The notes under the pieces were generated by a model. That model saw only the letters and a list, made by a program, of their open reading frames with translations, made no database searches and was not told where the DNA came from. Below, in pieces: positions 53,670-62,530 of a stretch of 64,000 nt of DNA. This stretch comes from Ww85 sp963745765 (GTDB lineage Bacteria > Desulfobacterota > Desulfobulbia > Desulfobulbales > Desulfocapsaceae): positions 124,001-188,000 of the forward strand of contig CAVUYQ010000015.1 of assembly GCA_963745765.1 (NCBI GenBank), written 5' to 3'. Every line of letters begins with the position of its first letter. Position 1 is the first letter of the stretch. The position numbers and the translations under genes were made by a program.

Positions 53670-54809
53670 ATGGTTAAGATGCAACTGAAATACCGGAAGT
53701 ATGCCCACCTGAAAATTTTTCTTATTGTTTCCATCCTGCTGGGTGCGACCCTCTGTGTTGTTCAGTTCGGCGGTATCTTCACTCCATTTGATATGCTGTT
53801 CTTCGGTCTTAACTCACTCGACGGTCTTACACCGGTACCGGCAAGTGTCACGATCCTGATTATCATGTTCCACACCCTTTTTCCCGGCATTATCATTCTT
53901 GAGGAAGGCATGGTGAAAGGCATCGTCTGTACGGTTATTGCCTGGTTTTTTTATGCCGTCCTGATTCATTCTTACTCAGAAACTTTCAAGCTTTTCATGC
54001 CGTTGTCGGCTCCGTTGCTTGGCACCATTATCAATGTTATTCGTGTCCTTGGCTGGGGATCAATGGTTCTGCAGGAGGAAAAAGATGATATCAGGAAGAC
54101 ATTCGGACATTTTGTTGAACCGAGTATTGCCACAATGGCCATCGAAAACCCGGATCTTCTCAAGGAAGACGGTGTAAGAAAAACGGTAACGGTCATGTTT
54201 GCCGATATGCGCGGATTCACCAAACTGTGTCTTGATATTGAGCCGGAACTTGTTATCAAGATGCTAAGGGAATGTTTTGGCAGGCTTATTTCGATTGCCC
54301 GTGCCAATGGAGGGATGATCGATAAACTGATAGGCGATTCCCTGATGGTGGTCTGGGGCAATCCGGTTCCGCAAAGCGATCATGCTGAACGAGCCGTTGA
54401 GGCCGCCCTGGAAATGCAGGCAATGATGAGGAATCTTCGCCGAAGATGGCGAATCAAACTCGGTGTTGATATAGACCTTGGTATCGGCATTAATACGGAT
54501 GAAGTCGTTGTCGGGACCATCGGGTCTGAAGAGTTCTGTGATTACACGGCGCTTGGTTACGGAGTAAATATCGCCTCGCGAATTGAAAGAGGCTGTCCCG
54601 GCGGGGAAATCTGCATTTCCCGACAGACCTCTGAGTTGCTCGGGGAACATTATGAGTGCGAGTTCATGGGACGTTTCGAATATAAAAACGTCAAGGAGGA
54701 GATAGCCGTCTACAAGGTTGTCCAGTCCTTAAGGCAGGAGCACTTAAACCGAGCTGATACTGGAAATCCACAGGCAGCCCACCCCCAGAGTAGCCTTTCC
54801 CCCGCGTAA
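53670..54809 (+). CDS. Membrane-bound class III adenylate/guanylate cyclase
   Basis: A 379-residue protein. Residues 1-140 have four or more membrane helices (LKIFLIVSILLGATLCVVQFGG; LLGTIINVIRVLGWGSMVL) in a CHASE2-membrane-like layout without the sensor domain. The catalytic domain begins TVTVMFADMRGFT (first metal Asp), continues GGMIDKLIGDSLMVVWGNP (second metal Asp) and GIGINTDEVVVGTIGSEE, and ends RFEYKNVKEEIAVYKV. A nucleotide second messenger is the expected product; ATP versus GTP cannot be fixed from the motif. The last 25 residues are a short low-complexity tail. Confidence 0.88.
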   Translation: MVKMQLKYRKYAHLKIFLIVSILLGATLCVVQFGGIFTPFDMLFFGLNSLDGLTPVPASVTILIIMFHTLFPGIIILEEGMVKGIVCTVIAWFFYAVLIHSYSETFKLFMPLSAPLLGTIINVIRVLGWGSMVLQEEKDDIRKTFGHFVEPSIATMAIENPDLLKEDGVRKTVTVMFADMRGFTKLCLDIEPELVIKMLRECFGRLISIARANGGMIDKLIGDSLMVVWGNPVPQSDHAERAVEAALEMQAMMRNLRRRWRIKLGVDIDLGIGINTDEVVVGTIGSEEFCDYTALGYGVNIASRIERGCPGGEICISRQTSELLGEHYECEFMGRFEYKNVKEEIAVYKVVQSLRQEHLNRADTGNPQAAHPQSSLSPA

Positions 54810-55095
54810 TCCCTGCTCCGTTACCACACTTCGTCTGACATGGTGAAATGACCAGGAAGGATTGGCATGGGCAGGACTAGGTCGTTGGCCTTGGCCTGAT
54901 GCCCTCTCTACTTTTCCTGAACATACCTGGTTGAAACCGGAAGGGGGCCGGTCCGATGATCGTCATTATAATGATAGGGTACCTGGAATAATCAGGTTGT
55001 TTGTTCGAGCATAGCAGAGAGATCAGGCGAAATACTGGTTATACAAGTAGTCATAACTCTTAACTGGTGTTGTTAAGATTTACCGGGGATATGCC
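54810..55095. other. Intergenic region before cobO
   Basis: 286 bp with no gene. I looked for a cobalamin riboswitch because cobO follows, and did not find the usual B12-box pattern. A short inverted repeat around GGTTGAAACC near 54932 is all that is apparent. Confidence 0.3.
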
Positions 55096-55617
55096 ATGGA
55101 CGTACAAGGACGGATCATTGTCAATACCGGAAACGGAAAAGGAAAAACGACAGCTGCTTTGGGCACGGTATTCCGGGCCTTAGGCCATGGCCAGCGGGTG
55201 TGTGTTATCCAGTTTCTCAAAGGTCAGGGCACCTATGGTGAGCGGCTTTTTGCCGATCGTCAGGAAAACCTGGACTGGTTTATCTGTGGCAAAGGTTTTG
55301 TCTTCAAAAAAGAAAATATTGAAGATGACAGAAGAGTCGCGCGACAGGGCTTTGAGCTTGCCAGAGAAAAAATTTCCGGTAATGAGTATGATCTTATTGT
55401 TCTTGATGAGATCACCTACCTGCCGCTTTACGATTTTATCGATGTGAAAGATATTGTCGCCGTATTAAAAAATAAACCGGAGCGGTTGACTGTTATATTG
55501 ACGGGACGTAATGCTGCGTCGGAACTGGTGGAGATTGCTGATACGGTATCTGATATACAGGCGGTAAAACATGCCTATGAGGTCGGAATAAAAGCCCAGA
55601 AAGGGGTGGAATTCTAA
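55096..55617 (+). CDS. cobO: Cob(I)yrinic acid a,c-diamide adenosyltransferase
   Basis: A 173-residue CobA/CobO-type enzyme that adds the adenosyl group to corrinoids using ATP. The P-loop is NTGNGKGKTTAALGTV (residues 9-24), then RVCVIQFLKGQGTYGE, DLIVLDEITYLPLYDFID and VILTGRNAASELVEIADTVSD, all family regions. Length is slightly shorter than the Salmonella enzyme (196) because the N-terminal extension is missing. No other cobalamin genes are in the window, so it may serve salvage. Confidence 0.94.
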   Translation: MDVQGRIIVNTGNGKGKTTAALGTVFRALGHGQRVCVIQFLKGQGTYGERLFADRQENLDWFICGKGFVFKKENIEDDRRVARQGFELAREKISGNEYDLIVLDEITYLPLYDFIDVKDIVAVLKNKPERLTVILTGRNAASELVEIADTVSDIQAVKHAYEVGIKAQKGVEF

Positions 55618-55710
55618 TGACTAACCCCTGGGATTGACAAGTTCGGGATACATATCATTGGTGATGGTTTCATGCACGGTGCTGGATAACACCTCTGAGA
55701 CTGCCTGCTA

Positions 55711-56139
55711 ACAGACCAGGATAATGCCATTATCTTTGCAGACGTTTCTGCTGCTGCCGGTGAGGCGGTGCGCCTCTTTTGCAAGCGGTTCCCGGAACCA
55801 AAATCCGTACGTGGCTGGACATGGTTGGCTATCATTTCTGCGCCGGCAAGGTCATGGCTATGAATCCTCAGTGGTGCCAACGGATAACGCAGTGGCAAAA
55901 CTATTTGTCCGGCTGGATCGCTGAATCGAGTCCGGAAGCCCTGATGGAAGTCAGCATCTTTTTCGATGTTCGCTGTCTTTATGGCGATGCACGGTTGACC
56001 GAACAGTTGCGCAGACATATTAAATAAATATAAAGCGGGAAAGCAGAAGGCTTTTTTCTACCAGATGGCTCAGGACACGCTGCTTTTCAAGATCCCCATT
56101 GCTTTTTTCGGGAGGCTGGCGGTTGAGTCGGACAGATAA
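55711..56139 (+). pseudogene. Remnant of a DUF294-type nucleotidyltransferase gene (CBS/GlnD-like)
   Basis: Joining frames gives TDQDNAIIFADVSAAAGEAVRLF, then VGYHFCAGKVMAMNPQWCQR and ESSPEALMEVSIFFDVRCLYGD, then KAGKQKAFFYQMAQDTLLF and KIPIAFFGRLAVES. These match, in order, the C-terminal region of DUF294 nucleotidyltransferases usually fused to CBS domains. The CBS and N-terminal parts are absent and cobO lies directly upstream, so only a remnant remains. Two or more frame shifts and stops interrupt it (near 55796 and 56023), and their context is not limited to homopolymers. Confidence 0.62.
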
Positions 56140-56227
56140 CTCAATTGAGAAAAGGACTAAGCCTTGTTGGTCATATCGGGTTCTATTTTTAGAAGAAATA
56201 TATCGTGACGATTGGCTGCCATAAACA

Positions 56228-56905
56228 ATGGGTTACTGCATGAACGTCAGTGAGGCGCTGCGACTGCGTAAATCGACCCGGGCTTTTCTTGAAAAAGAGG
56301 TTCCCGAAGAAGTGATACTGCGTATTCTTGATGCAGCCAGATATTGCCCGTCAGGGGGTAACACGCAACCCTGGCAGGTTGCCGTTGTGATGGGTCCAAA
56401 AAAGCGGGATTTGCAAAAGCAGATAGAGGGTGCTTTCCGCAGCGGCAAGGAAGCGCGGATGGATTACCAGTATTATCCGCTCAAGTGGGCTGAACCATAC
56501 AAGTCCAGGCGTATAGCCTGTGGCCTGCAGCTCTATTCGATCCTGAATATCTCCAGGCACGACAAGGAGCGCCGTATTGAACAGTGGGCGGCCAATTTCC
56601 AGGCCTTTGGTGCACCCGTGATGTTGTTCTTTTTTATGGATCCGGGCATGGAAACAGGCTCTTTTATGGATTACGGCATGTTTCTCCAGTCTTTGATGCT
56701 GGTGGCAATGGAAGAGGGTCTCGCCACCTGTCCCCAGGCGGCGCTTGGCGAGTATCCAAAACTGGTGAAGGAGTTTCTCGGTTATCGTCCAGATTCAATT
56801 CTGATCGGCGGTATGGCCCTGGGGTACGAGGACACGGAAGCCCTGGTGAACAGTTATCGAACGCCCCGGGAACCGGTGACCGCCTTCACGCGGATTATTA
56901 AATAG
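56228..56905 (+). CDS. Nitroreductase-family FMN oxidoreductase
   Basis: A protein of 225 residues (221 from the second ATG, 56240). It begins VSEALRLRKSTRAFLEKEVPEE and shows ARYCPSGGNTQPWQVAVV, the FMN-binding start of the nitroreductase fold, then QSLMLVAMEEGLATCPQAAL and DSILIGGMALGYED. It reduces an unknown substrate such as a quinone or nitro compound with NAD(P)H. No partner gene is next to it. Confidence 0.9.
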   Translation: MGYCMNVSEALRLRKSTRAFLEKEVPEEVILRILDAARYCPSGGNTQPWQVAVVMGPKKRDLQKQIEGAFRSGKEARMDYQYYPLKWAEPYKSRRIACGLQLYSILNISRHDKERRIEQWAANFQAFGAPVMLFFFMDPGMETGSFMDYGMFLQSLMLVAMEEGLATCPQAALGEYPKLVKEFLGYRPDSILIGGMALGYEDTEALVNSYRTPREPVTAFTRIIK

Positions 56906-57024
56906 TCATAAAAACATGGAGAATCCGGCAAGCAAGCTTACCGGTAAACAGGAGCCTGGCGACTGATGCCCGGATTCGTGGCAGAAGCGGCCGCTACTCC
57001 TTCATTTAAGGTAAAAAAGCAGTC

Positions 57025-57672
57025 ATGGCGAAGGTTCTCAAAGGTGATTTTTCCAGGCGACTGAAGGCTGACAGGGTGAAGCCCCGAAGCGATCGTCCCG
57101 TTCCGTCCTATCGTTTGAAAATCGCGATGCCTTTTTCAGATCCCCTTATCTGGCGGTGCATACAAGTCCCCGGTTCGATGACCCTGGCGGGGCTGCACCG
57201 TACTATCCAGGTCTGTATGAACTGGCGTGACAGCGAAACCCATCAGTTCCTGGTCGGTAAAATCTTCTATTCACCCGGTTTCGGCATTGATCGTTCAGAG
57301 CTGATGGTGCGGAAGCGGCAATACGATGAAGCAAAATTTCAACTCCATCAGCTTGAAGAGGCGATGAGCTTTATCTTCACCTATCTGTATGACGGCGGCG
57401 ATGGCTGGGAGTTGGAAATTACCCTTGAGGAAACCCTGGAGCAGGGAGCCCAATATGACTATCCTGTGCTGCTTGATGGCGAGTGTGGCTGTCCTCCCGA
57501 GGATATCGGCGATATTCACCAGTACCAGGCGCTTCTTTATGCTCTGGAACAGAGCAGGGCCGAGTCCTCGGAAATAAAGCTTGCTATTCCCGGTGAAGAT
57601 GATTTTTATCCGCATCTGTGCGATGTGGAGGCGATAAATTCCAGGCTTAAAAAATATCACCTGAAAACATAA
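57025..57672 (+). CDS. Plasmid pRiA4b ORF-3-family protein
   Basis: A 215-residue protein. The family core is clear: YRLKIAMPFSDPLIWRCIQVPGSMTLAGLH, the acidic motif FTYLYDGGDGWELEITLEE, and YPVLLDGECGCPPEDIGD. The family is widespread in bacteria and mobile elements; its biochemical role is not established. A dispersed repeat begins 2 bp after its stop codon, as also happens after the DEAD-box helicase gene. Confidence 0.88.
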   Translation: MAKVLKGDFSRRLKADRVKPRSDRPVPSYRLKIAMPFSDPLIWRCIQVPGSMTLAGLHRTIQVCMNWRDSETHQFLVGKIFYSPGFGIDRSELMVRKRQYDEAKFQLHQLEEAMSFIFTYLYDGGDGWELEITLEETLEQGAQYDYPVLLDGECGCPPEDIGDIHQYQALLYALEQSRAESSEIKLAIPGEDDFYPHLCDVEAINSRLKKYHLKT

Positions 57673-57673
57673 A

Positions 57674-57980
57674 TAGTTTTCCTCCGGAAATGAGCGATTT
57701 TTACCTAAATCTAGGCGCTCGATAAATTTAACCGCAGGCATGGTTGACATACTCGTAAAAAGTCTATTGCACTCCAAAAGATGGCTAAGTAAAAACACAG
57801 ATAAACAAGGAGTGGTAGTTTTTCAGGTGCGAAGGCATACAGGTAGTATGCCGAGTGCCGGAAAAAGTTCCACAACGCAGTAGATCGAAGTTTTTACGAC
57901 GCCATCATGGTTGATATTCCGAGGATTAAATTTTGAGAGTAACGGCGAGTTAGGGGAAAAGCGCTGTTTCAGGATGGAAA
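57674..57980. repeat. Dispersed repeat A, copy interrupted by a miniature element
   Basis: The halves 57674-57747 and 57915-57980 match 34449-34590 with only two base differences besides the ATAA/GG site. Between them sit a 158-bp insertion and a 9-bp duplicate. Removal of the insertion and one CATGGTTGA would restore GCAGGCATGGTTGATATTCC, the equivalent of GCAGGCATATAATTGATATTCC in the other copy. Confidence 0.85.
57739..57914. mobile_element. Miniature element, long copy, with 9-bp target duplication
   Basis: A 158-bp insert (57748-57905) is flanked by direct repeats CATGGTTGA (57739-57747 and 57906-57914). Ends are CATACTCGTAAAAAGT and GTTTTTACGACGCCA, which share inverted TCGTAAAAA. It contains a hairpin GGCATAC/GTATGCC (near 57832-57850) and no protein. 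The comparison with repeat A shows the site before insertion, so the event is well supported. Confidence 0.85.
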
Positions 57981-58008
57981 TTAAACAGGAAACTGAGAAG
58001 GATATTAT

Positions 58009-58404
58009 ATGGCTACTGAAATTGAAGTGAGTTTTCCTGAAAATCTGAAAGTTCAGGCGAAGATAGGAGCATTCACCATCTTGACTGATCAGAATAAGGA
58101 CTCGGGTGGTGACGGCACCGCGCCGACGCCGTTTGACCTCTTTGCCAGCTCAATAGCAACATGTAGCGGTTATTACGCTTTGAAATTCTGTCGCACCCGT
58201 GAGATAGACCCCGCAGGGATGATACTCAAACTGAGCTATGAAAAGGATGTGGAGCAAAATCGGTATCCCAAAATGTTCATTGAGCTGAAACTCCCCCGGG
58301 ATTTTCCGAACAAGTATCGAAAAGCGATTATCAGGGCAATGGACCAATGTTCTGTTAAAAAGCATGTTCTGCAGCCGCCCGAATTTGAAATGTCCCTCAT
58401 TTGA
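58009..58404 (+). CDS. OsmC-family protein
   Basis: A 131-residue protein with the OsmC fold: IEVSFPENLKVQAKIGAFTIL, DGTAPTPFDLFASSIATCSGYYALKFC (the two cysteines that form the thiol peroxidase site) and the helix CSVKKHVLQPPEFEMSLI. OsmC-type proteins reduce organic hydroperoxides; the subgroup with FCRTREID is less studied. No partner gene adjoins it. ATG 58009 is preceded by AAGGATATTAT. Confidence 0.88.
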   Translation: MATEIEVSFPENLKVQAKIGAFTILTDQNKDSGGDGTAPTPFDLFASSIATCSGYYALKFCRTREIDPAGMILKLSYEKDVEQNRYPKMFIELKLPRDFPNKYRKAIIRAMDQCSVKKHVLQPPEFEMSLI

Positions 58405-58579
58405 TCGTTCCGTATTCCAGGTAACACGCCTTTTTTCATTCCACTGGAAGTACCAAGAAGATACAAGGGCACCTTTAATAATCGTCATTTCTTATGATCT
58501 CTGTCGGAAATCATGGTACCTGGCAGTGGGTGACGACGGGTTTGCCCGCTGACAGGAAATCTTGGCAACAGAGTCTTAT

Positions 58580-59010
58580 ATGTTCCGTTCATTTTTCAAA
58601 AGTAGAAAATGGGCCTTCTGGGCGTACGGCGGCGGTTTGATACTCATGTCCTCTTTGTTCATACAGGTTGAATTGACGGTAAGGATCAATAAGTAGTACG
58701 GTGGCTTCTACGATATTTTGCAAAAGACCACTGAGCATGATATAGCGGAGTTCTGGGCTGCAATAATCAAGTTTCTCTATATTGCCCTTCCCTATGTGCT
58801 GATTGTTCCCTGATCAAGGGACCGGGATTATTCACCGGGCTGATTACCCTCGGCGTGCTTGTGCAGGTTTCAAATGCCTTTAGTAAGGTTCTGGAATCAT
58901 TTTCAATTTTTATCTCAAACTGGACTACGATAGCCGAGCTTCGCTCAATTCATAAGCGACTCCGGAAGTTCGAACACAATATCGGCTACGGGGATGTCGT
59001 TATAGAATAG
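58580..59010 (+). pseudogene. Decayed SbmA/BacA-type peptide transporter gene
   Basis: The start MFRSFFKSRKWAFWAYGGGLIL and YGGFYDILQKTTEHDIAEFW match the front of SbmA/BacA transporters; a TAG (58691-58693) stands where Trp is expected before YGGF. Reading ends at TGA in VLIVP. A second frame resumes GPGLFTGLITLGVLVQVSN, FSIFISNWTTIAELRSIHKRLR and KFEHNIGYGDVVIE, the family C-terminus. About 250 codons between these ends are missing, so this is a true deletion relic. The 240 bp after it (59011-59252) hold no gene. Confidence 0.72.
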
Positions 59011-59252
59011 GGTTCAGGGAAAACCCCTTTTTTCTAAGGCATTCGTTAGCTCTTTTGAATAACCAAATGATTCACCTTAATCTTCCGTAAAGTCTTTTTG
59101 CAATGAAAGGCCTTGGATCGCTGGTTTCAATTCCACCTATTGGTTTCAGTCTAAAACAGTTGCGCAGGCCCCCGTAAGAGAATAGTATGGATGCATTGGA
59201 GCCGGTGGTGCTTGGTTGCAAAGACCATTTTTAGGATTTCCGGAGACAAGGA

Positions 59253-60452
59253 ATGCCTGAAACCATGATCAACCCTAAAAGGCTGTTTCTCGCTGTTATC
59301 CTCACTTCCGCTACCCTCACCATCATGGCTGGCAGCATCATCGCGCCGGCTCTCAACGTGATGAGAGACGGCCTGGGAATCGCCCCTTCGGCAGTGGGAT
59401 TAATCATAACTACCCATGGGCTTTTCATGGCCCTTTTCAGCCCACTGATGGGAAGCGTTATTGATCGGATAGGGGTCAGAAAGCCGTTTATTTTTTCACT
59501 CATCTGTTACGGTCTTGCCGGCGGATCCGGCCTGCTGATCAATTCCTACGCGCTGCTTCTGGTCAGCAGGGCCTGCCTCGGGATCGCGCTTGCCGGAATA
59601 TTTGCATCCATCAACGTGTTTATTCTGGGCAGGTATAAGGGAAGTGAGCGTGACAAGGTCATGGGCTGGCGAGGGAGCGCTCAGAGTTTTGGCGGGGTCA
59701 TCTGGCCGCTGATCGGCGGTGCGCTTGGAGGGGTATCGTGGCACCTTCCCTTCGGCATATATCTGCTGGCAATACCCATTGCTCTGCTTGCCACGGCAGT
59801 TGTTGCGCGATCGGCAACCCGGCAGCAGAGTGAAGTATCCGAAAGCGGTGTATCCGTGTTCATGATTTTCCGGCAAAATCCCGTTCTTCTGATCATTTAC
59901 GGCCTGATGTTTTTTGCCAATGTGCTCCTTTATGTTATTGTGATCTTTCTGCCCCAACTGCTGGAAACTTTCGGTATTTCAAGTACATTCCGGATCGGCA
60001 TGTTCCTCACCGCCATGACGGGTTCTGCCGGGTTGACCGCCTTCATCTATGGAAAGGTACGATCCCGGTTTTCTTATCCTGTAATCGTTCTGCTCGCCGT
60101 CGCACTGTGGTCAGCCTCGTTCGCCATCATATCCCAGGCTTCCGACAGCCGTATCATCGTGCTGTCTATGGCCCTGTATGGCATCAGCCAGGGACTTGTC
60201 CTGCCGACGGTAATGGTGTGGATCGGGGATATTGTCCCTATGGCGTTCCGGGGAAGATTCAGCTCGTACCTGGGAACTTTCGGTTTTATCGGTCAATTCC
60301 TGGCGCCCATCCTTTTCGCCCCGATATTGATTATGGTCGGCCTCAAGGGGGTATTTGTGGTCGCTGCAGGAATCGGTGTCACCTGGTTTTTCCTGTGTCT
60401 ATTCGGGTTACGTTTCATTAAAGGTATGAATCCACAGATGAAAGGAGATTAA
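59253..60452 (+). CDS. Major facilitator superfamily transporter
   Basis: A 399-residue protein with 12 membrane helices. The motif A-like segment between TM2 and TM3 is FSPLMGSVIDRIGVRKPF, and RACLGIALAGIFASINVFILGRYKG follows in TM4-5. The substrate is not evident; members with this pattern include cyanate and drug exporters. GGAGACAAGG precedes the ATG. A cupin gene starts 3 bp after its stop and is probably cotranscribed. Confidence 0.88.
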   Translation: MPETMINPKRLFLAVILTSATLTIMAGSIIAPALNVMRDGLGIAPSAVGLIITTHGLFMALFSPLMGSVIDRIGVRKPFIFSLICYGLAGGSGLLINSYALLLVSRACLGIALAGIFASINVFILGRYKGSERDKVMGWRGSAQSFGGVIWPLIGGALGGVSWHLPFGIYLLAIPIALLATAVVARSATRQQSEVSESGVSVFMIFRQNPVLLIIYGLMFFANVLLYVIVIFLPQLLETFGISSTFRIGMFLTAMTGSAGLTAFIYGKVRSRFSYPVIVLLAVALWSASFAIISQASDSRIIVLSMALYGISQGLVLPTVMVWIGDIVPMAFRGRFSSYLGTFGFIGQFLAPILFAPILIMVGLKGVFVVAAGIGVTWFFLCLFGLRFIKGMNPQMKGD

Positions 60453-60454
60453 CG

Positions 60455-60742
60455 ATGCAACCGCCGGATATAACGAGAGTGTTTAGAGGTGCGAGGAATG
60501 AATTCGAGGTCGAGATCGTCTTTGCCAGGGAAGGCAACCAGTCCCCCAAGGAAGGGCACACCTATGACGAGATCATCGTTGTGGCAGAAGGGGTTATTGA
60601 ACTGGAGAGGAGCGACCGGGAAGCGATAGAAACCCATTCCCCGTTCGATTATATCTTTTTGCCACAGAATACCGTGCACCAGATCACCGTCAAGGAGGCT
60701 CCCGTCAAGATAGTCATCATCCATCCTGACCGGCAGGAGTAG
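60455..60742 (+). CDS. Small cupin-domain protein
   Basis: A 95-residue single-domain cupin. EGHTYDEIIVVAEGVIELERSD corresponds to motif 1 (one His and Glu retained), and FDYIFLPQNTVHQITVKEAPVKIVIIHPD is motif 2 with its His. A metal site is therefore likely but incomplete. It is tightly coupled to the transporter gene, so a shared role in uptake or use of a small compound is inferred. AAAGGAG precedes ATG. Confidence 0.82.
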   Translation: MQPPDITRVFRGARNEFEVEIVFAREGNQSPKEGHTYDEIIVVAEGVIELERSDREAIETHSPFDYIFLPQNTVHQITVKEAPVKIVIIHPDRQE

Positions 60743-60891
60743 CATTCACCGGCCTGGTTTTTGCCGAAAAACGTTTCCCATCTGTCGCGTGTTTCTCACC
60801 GTAACTGCGAGGATCATGGTCTGCTCTAAAGAACGGTTATTTCATGTGAAGATGACTGATCAGTTAAACCATTCTCATTTGAGGCAAAACA

Positions 60892-60934
60892 GTTCGGACA
60901 TACTATCGGTTACGGTGATATCGTTATAGAATAA
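60892..60934 (+). pseudogene. Short second relic of the SbmA/BacA C-terminus
   Basis: These bases read QFGHTIGYGDIVIE and a stop, against KFEHNIGYGDVVIE of the relic ending at 59010; about 35 of 42 bases match. The upstream 140 bases show no further likeness. It overlaps the 3' end of murB on the other strand by a few bases. It may be the end of a second copy or of the same gene moved by a rearrangement. Confidence 0.45.
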
Positions 60935-61953
60935 CATTCACCTCCCGCTCAAGTGTTATGCCGAAGGTGTCCTGCACCGATGTTACAATGTCGATGGAGA
61001 GATCGAGGATATCCTGCCCACTGGCCGTGCCATAGTTGACCAGCACCAGAGCCTGTCGACCGTGAACACCGCACCTGCCGCCGATTATCCGGCCTTTCCG
61101 ACAGGCCTGTTCTATCAGCCATCCTGCCGGAATTTTCAACTCTGATTCAGAAATCCTGTAGCCGGGAAGGCCGGGCCTGCTCGGTTTGTAACGAGCGGTA
61201 CAGCTCGTTTGAGACAATCGGGTTCTTGAAAAAGCTTCCTGCGTTTCCCAATTCTGCCGGATCGGGAAGTTTTTGCCGCCGGATGGCAATAACCGCATCA
61301 GCGACGTCATTGATGGTCGGGTCTGTTTTATTCATTGTCTTGAGCTGCTGTCTCACGGCTTCATGGGTAAGAGCCGGTTTGCCGTTCAGATCGAGACGAA
61401 GGGTGACGGATGTAATCAGAAAGGATTGCTTTCCTGCCTGTTTGAAGATGGAGTCTCTATAACCAAAAGCACACTCGGTTTTACGGTACGTTCTTGTTTT
61501 ACCACTATTCAGCTCGATACCCTCCAGTTCCTGGAAGCTGTCCTTCAGCTCAGCTCCGTAGGCACCGATGTTTTGAATGGGTGCCGCGCCGACGGTGCCG
61601 GGTATCAGGGCGAGATTTTCCAGGCCGCCCCAGCCATTGGCCAGGCAGAATAAAACGGCTTGGTGCCAGATTTCACCGGCACCGAGCTGCAGATAGACAT
61701 GCCGGCCATCCTGCCCGATCACCTTTTTCCCCTTCAGGTCGATGTGGGCAATGGTTCCTGCATAGTTGCCAACGAAAAGAACATTACTGCCCCCGCCCAG
61801 CAGAAGATAACGCTCTGCTTGTTTGATCTGATCCAGGGCCTGTTTCATCTGGCTGTTATGGCGGAGACTGAAATAGGTATCAGCGTGGACATCCAGACCA
61901 AAGGTGTTTAGAGCTTTCAGTGGGTAATGGTGTTTTATGTCGAGTGCTTGCAT
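60924..61953 (-). CDS. murB: UDP-N-acetylenolpyruvoylglucosamine reductase (one frame break)
   Basis: Catalyses the NADPH-dependent reduction that makes UDP-MurNAc. The main frame has KALNTFGLDVHADTYFSLRH, LLGGGSNVLF, GLENLALIPGTVGAAPIQNIGAYG and ELGNAGSFFKNPIVS (catalytic Ser region). It stops at RLQDF, but with one base less at the CC run 61176-61177 it goes on as EQPGLPGYRISESELKIPAGWLIEQACRKG to FGITLEREVNVIL, the expected C-terminus. Total about 343 residues, normal for the type I enzyme. An essential gene, so an indel error is the likeliest cause. Confidence 0.94.
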
Positions 61954-61963
61954 AGCAGATCAA

Positions 61964-62530
61964 TTAACCGTGAGGTTTTTTCTCCGGTGCAATTGCAGCG
62001 CGCACCCCGCGGGCAATAGCAGACCAGGCCTCGGGATCGTCCCGCAGTGGTCGTGAGATCTCCAGTTGTACACCTTTGCCGGTAATCCCGCGGTTGCAGA
62101 TATTGTCTGCATGGATTCCGGAAAACCTTTTAACCGAATGAACATGTGGTATACGCTCTCTTTCCAGATTGGCCGCTATACGCTGCTTTAGACAATTGTC
62201 CAGACCTCCCAGGAAAACCTGTTTCTCTTTTCTGGTGCAGCCGTGTATGACAATAACCGTCTCTGATCTTTGTGCGAGCGCAAGCGCCCGTTCTTCATCA
62301 AAACGATGAGAGGTGATGTGAAGAACCCGGTTGCACCCCTCCTTGGCACCGATAAAACCATAATAGTTGAAGTCCTTTCCTGCGATTAACTTGGCGATAT
62401 CGGCAGTATGCGGCTCAATCCTGCCGCCGTGCGGGGCGAAAATCGTCACCACCGAACCACGGTCACAAACCTCAATGGTAAACGCTTTTTCGCAACGCTG
62501 CAGCTCACTGAAACAGCGATACGTGTCCAT
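61964..62530 (-). CDS. Poly-gamma-glutamate hydrolase-family protein (phage-type zinc peptidase fold)
   Basis: A 188-residue protein. VVTIFAPHGGRIEPHTADIAKLI, HITSHRFDEERALALAQRSETVIVIHGC and GKGVQLEISRPLRDD match the conserved blocks of the PGA-hydrolase family (DUF867), whose His and Glu residues coordinate zinc. Members degrade poly-gamma-glutamate capsules or are of unknown role; no capsule genes are near. Its start overlaps the corrected stop of the VOC gene upstream (TAATG). Confidence 0.83.
   Translation of the reverse strand: MDTYRCFSELQRCEKAFTIEVCDRGSVVTIFAPHGGRIEPHTADIAKLIAGKDFNYYGFIGAKEGCNRVLHITSHRFDEERALALAQRSETVIVIHGCTRKEKQVFLGGLDNCLKQRIAANLERERIPHVHSVKRFSGIHADNICNRGITGKGVQLEISRPLRDDPEAWSAIARGVRAAIAPEKKPHG

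Noticed and set aside
54810..55095. Cobalamin riboswitch before cobO
   Set aside because: The B12-box and closing pseudoknot sequence are absent from the leader.
34449..57980. CRISPR-type repeat
   Set aside because: Only two copies 23 kb apart, no spacers and no cas genes.
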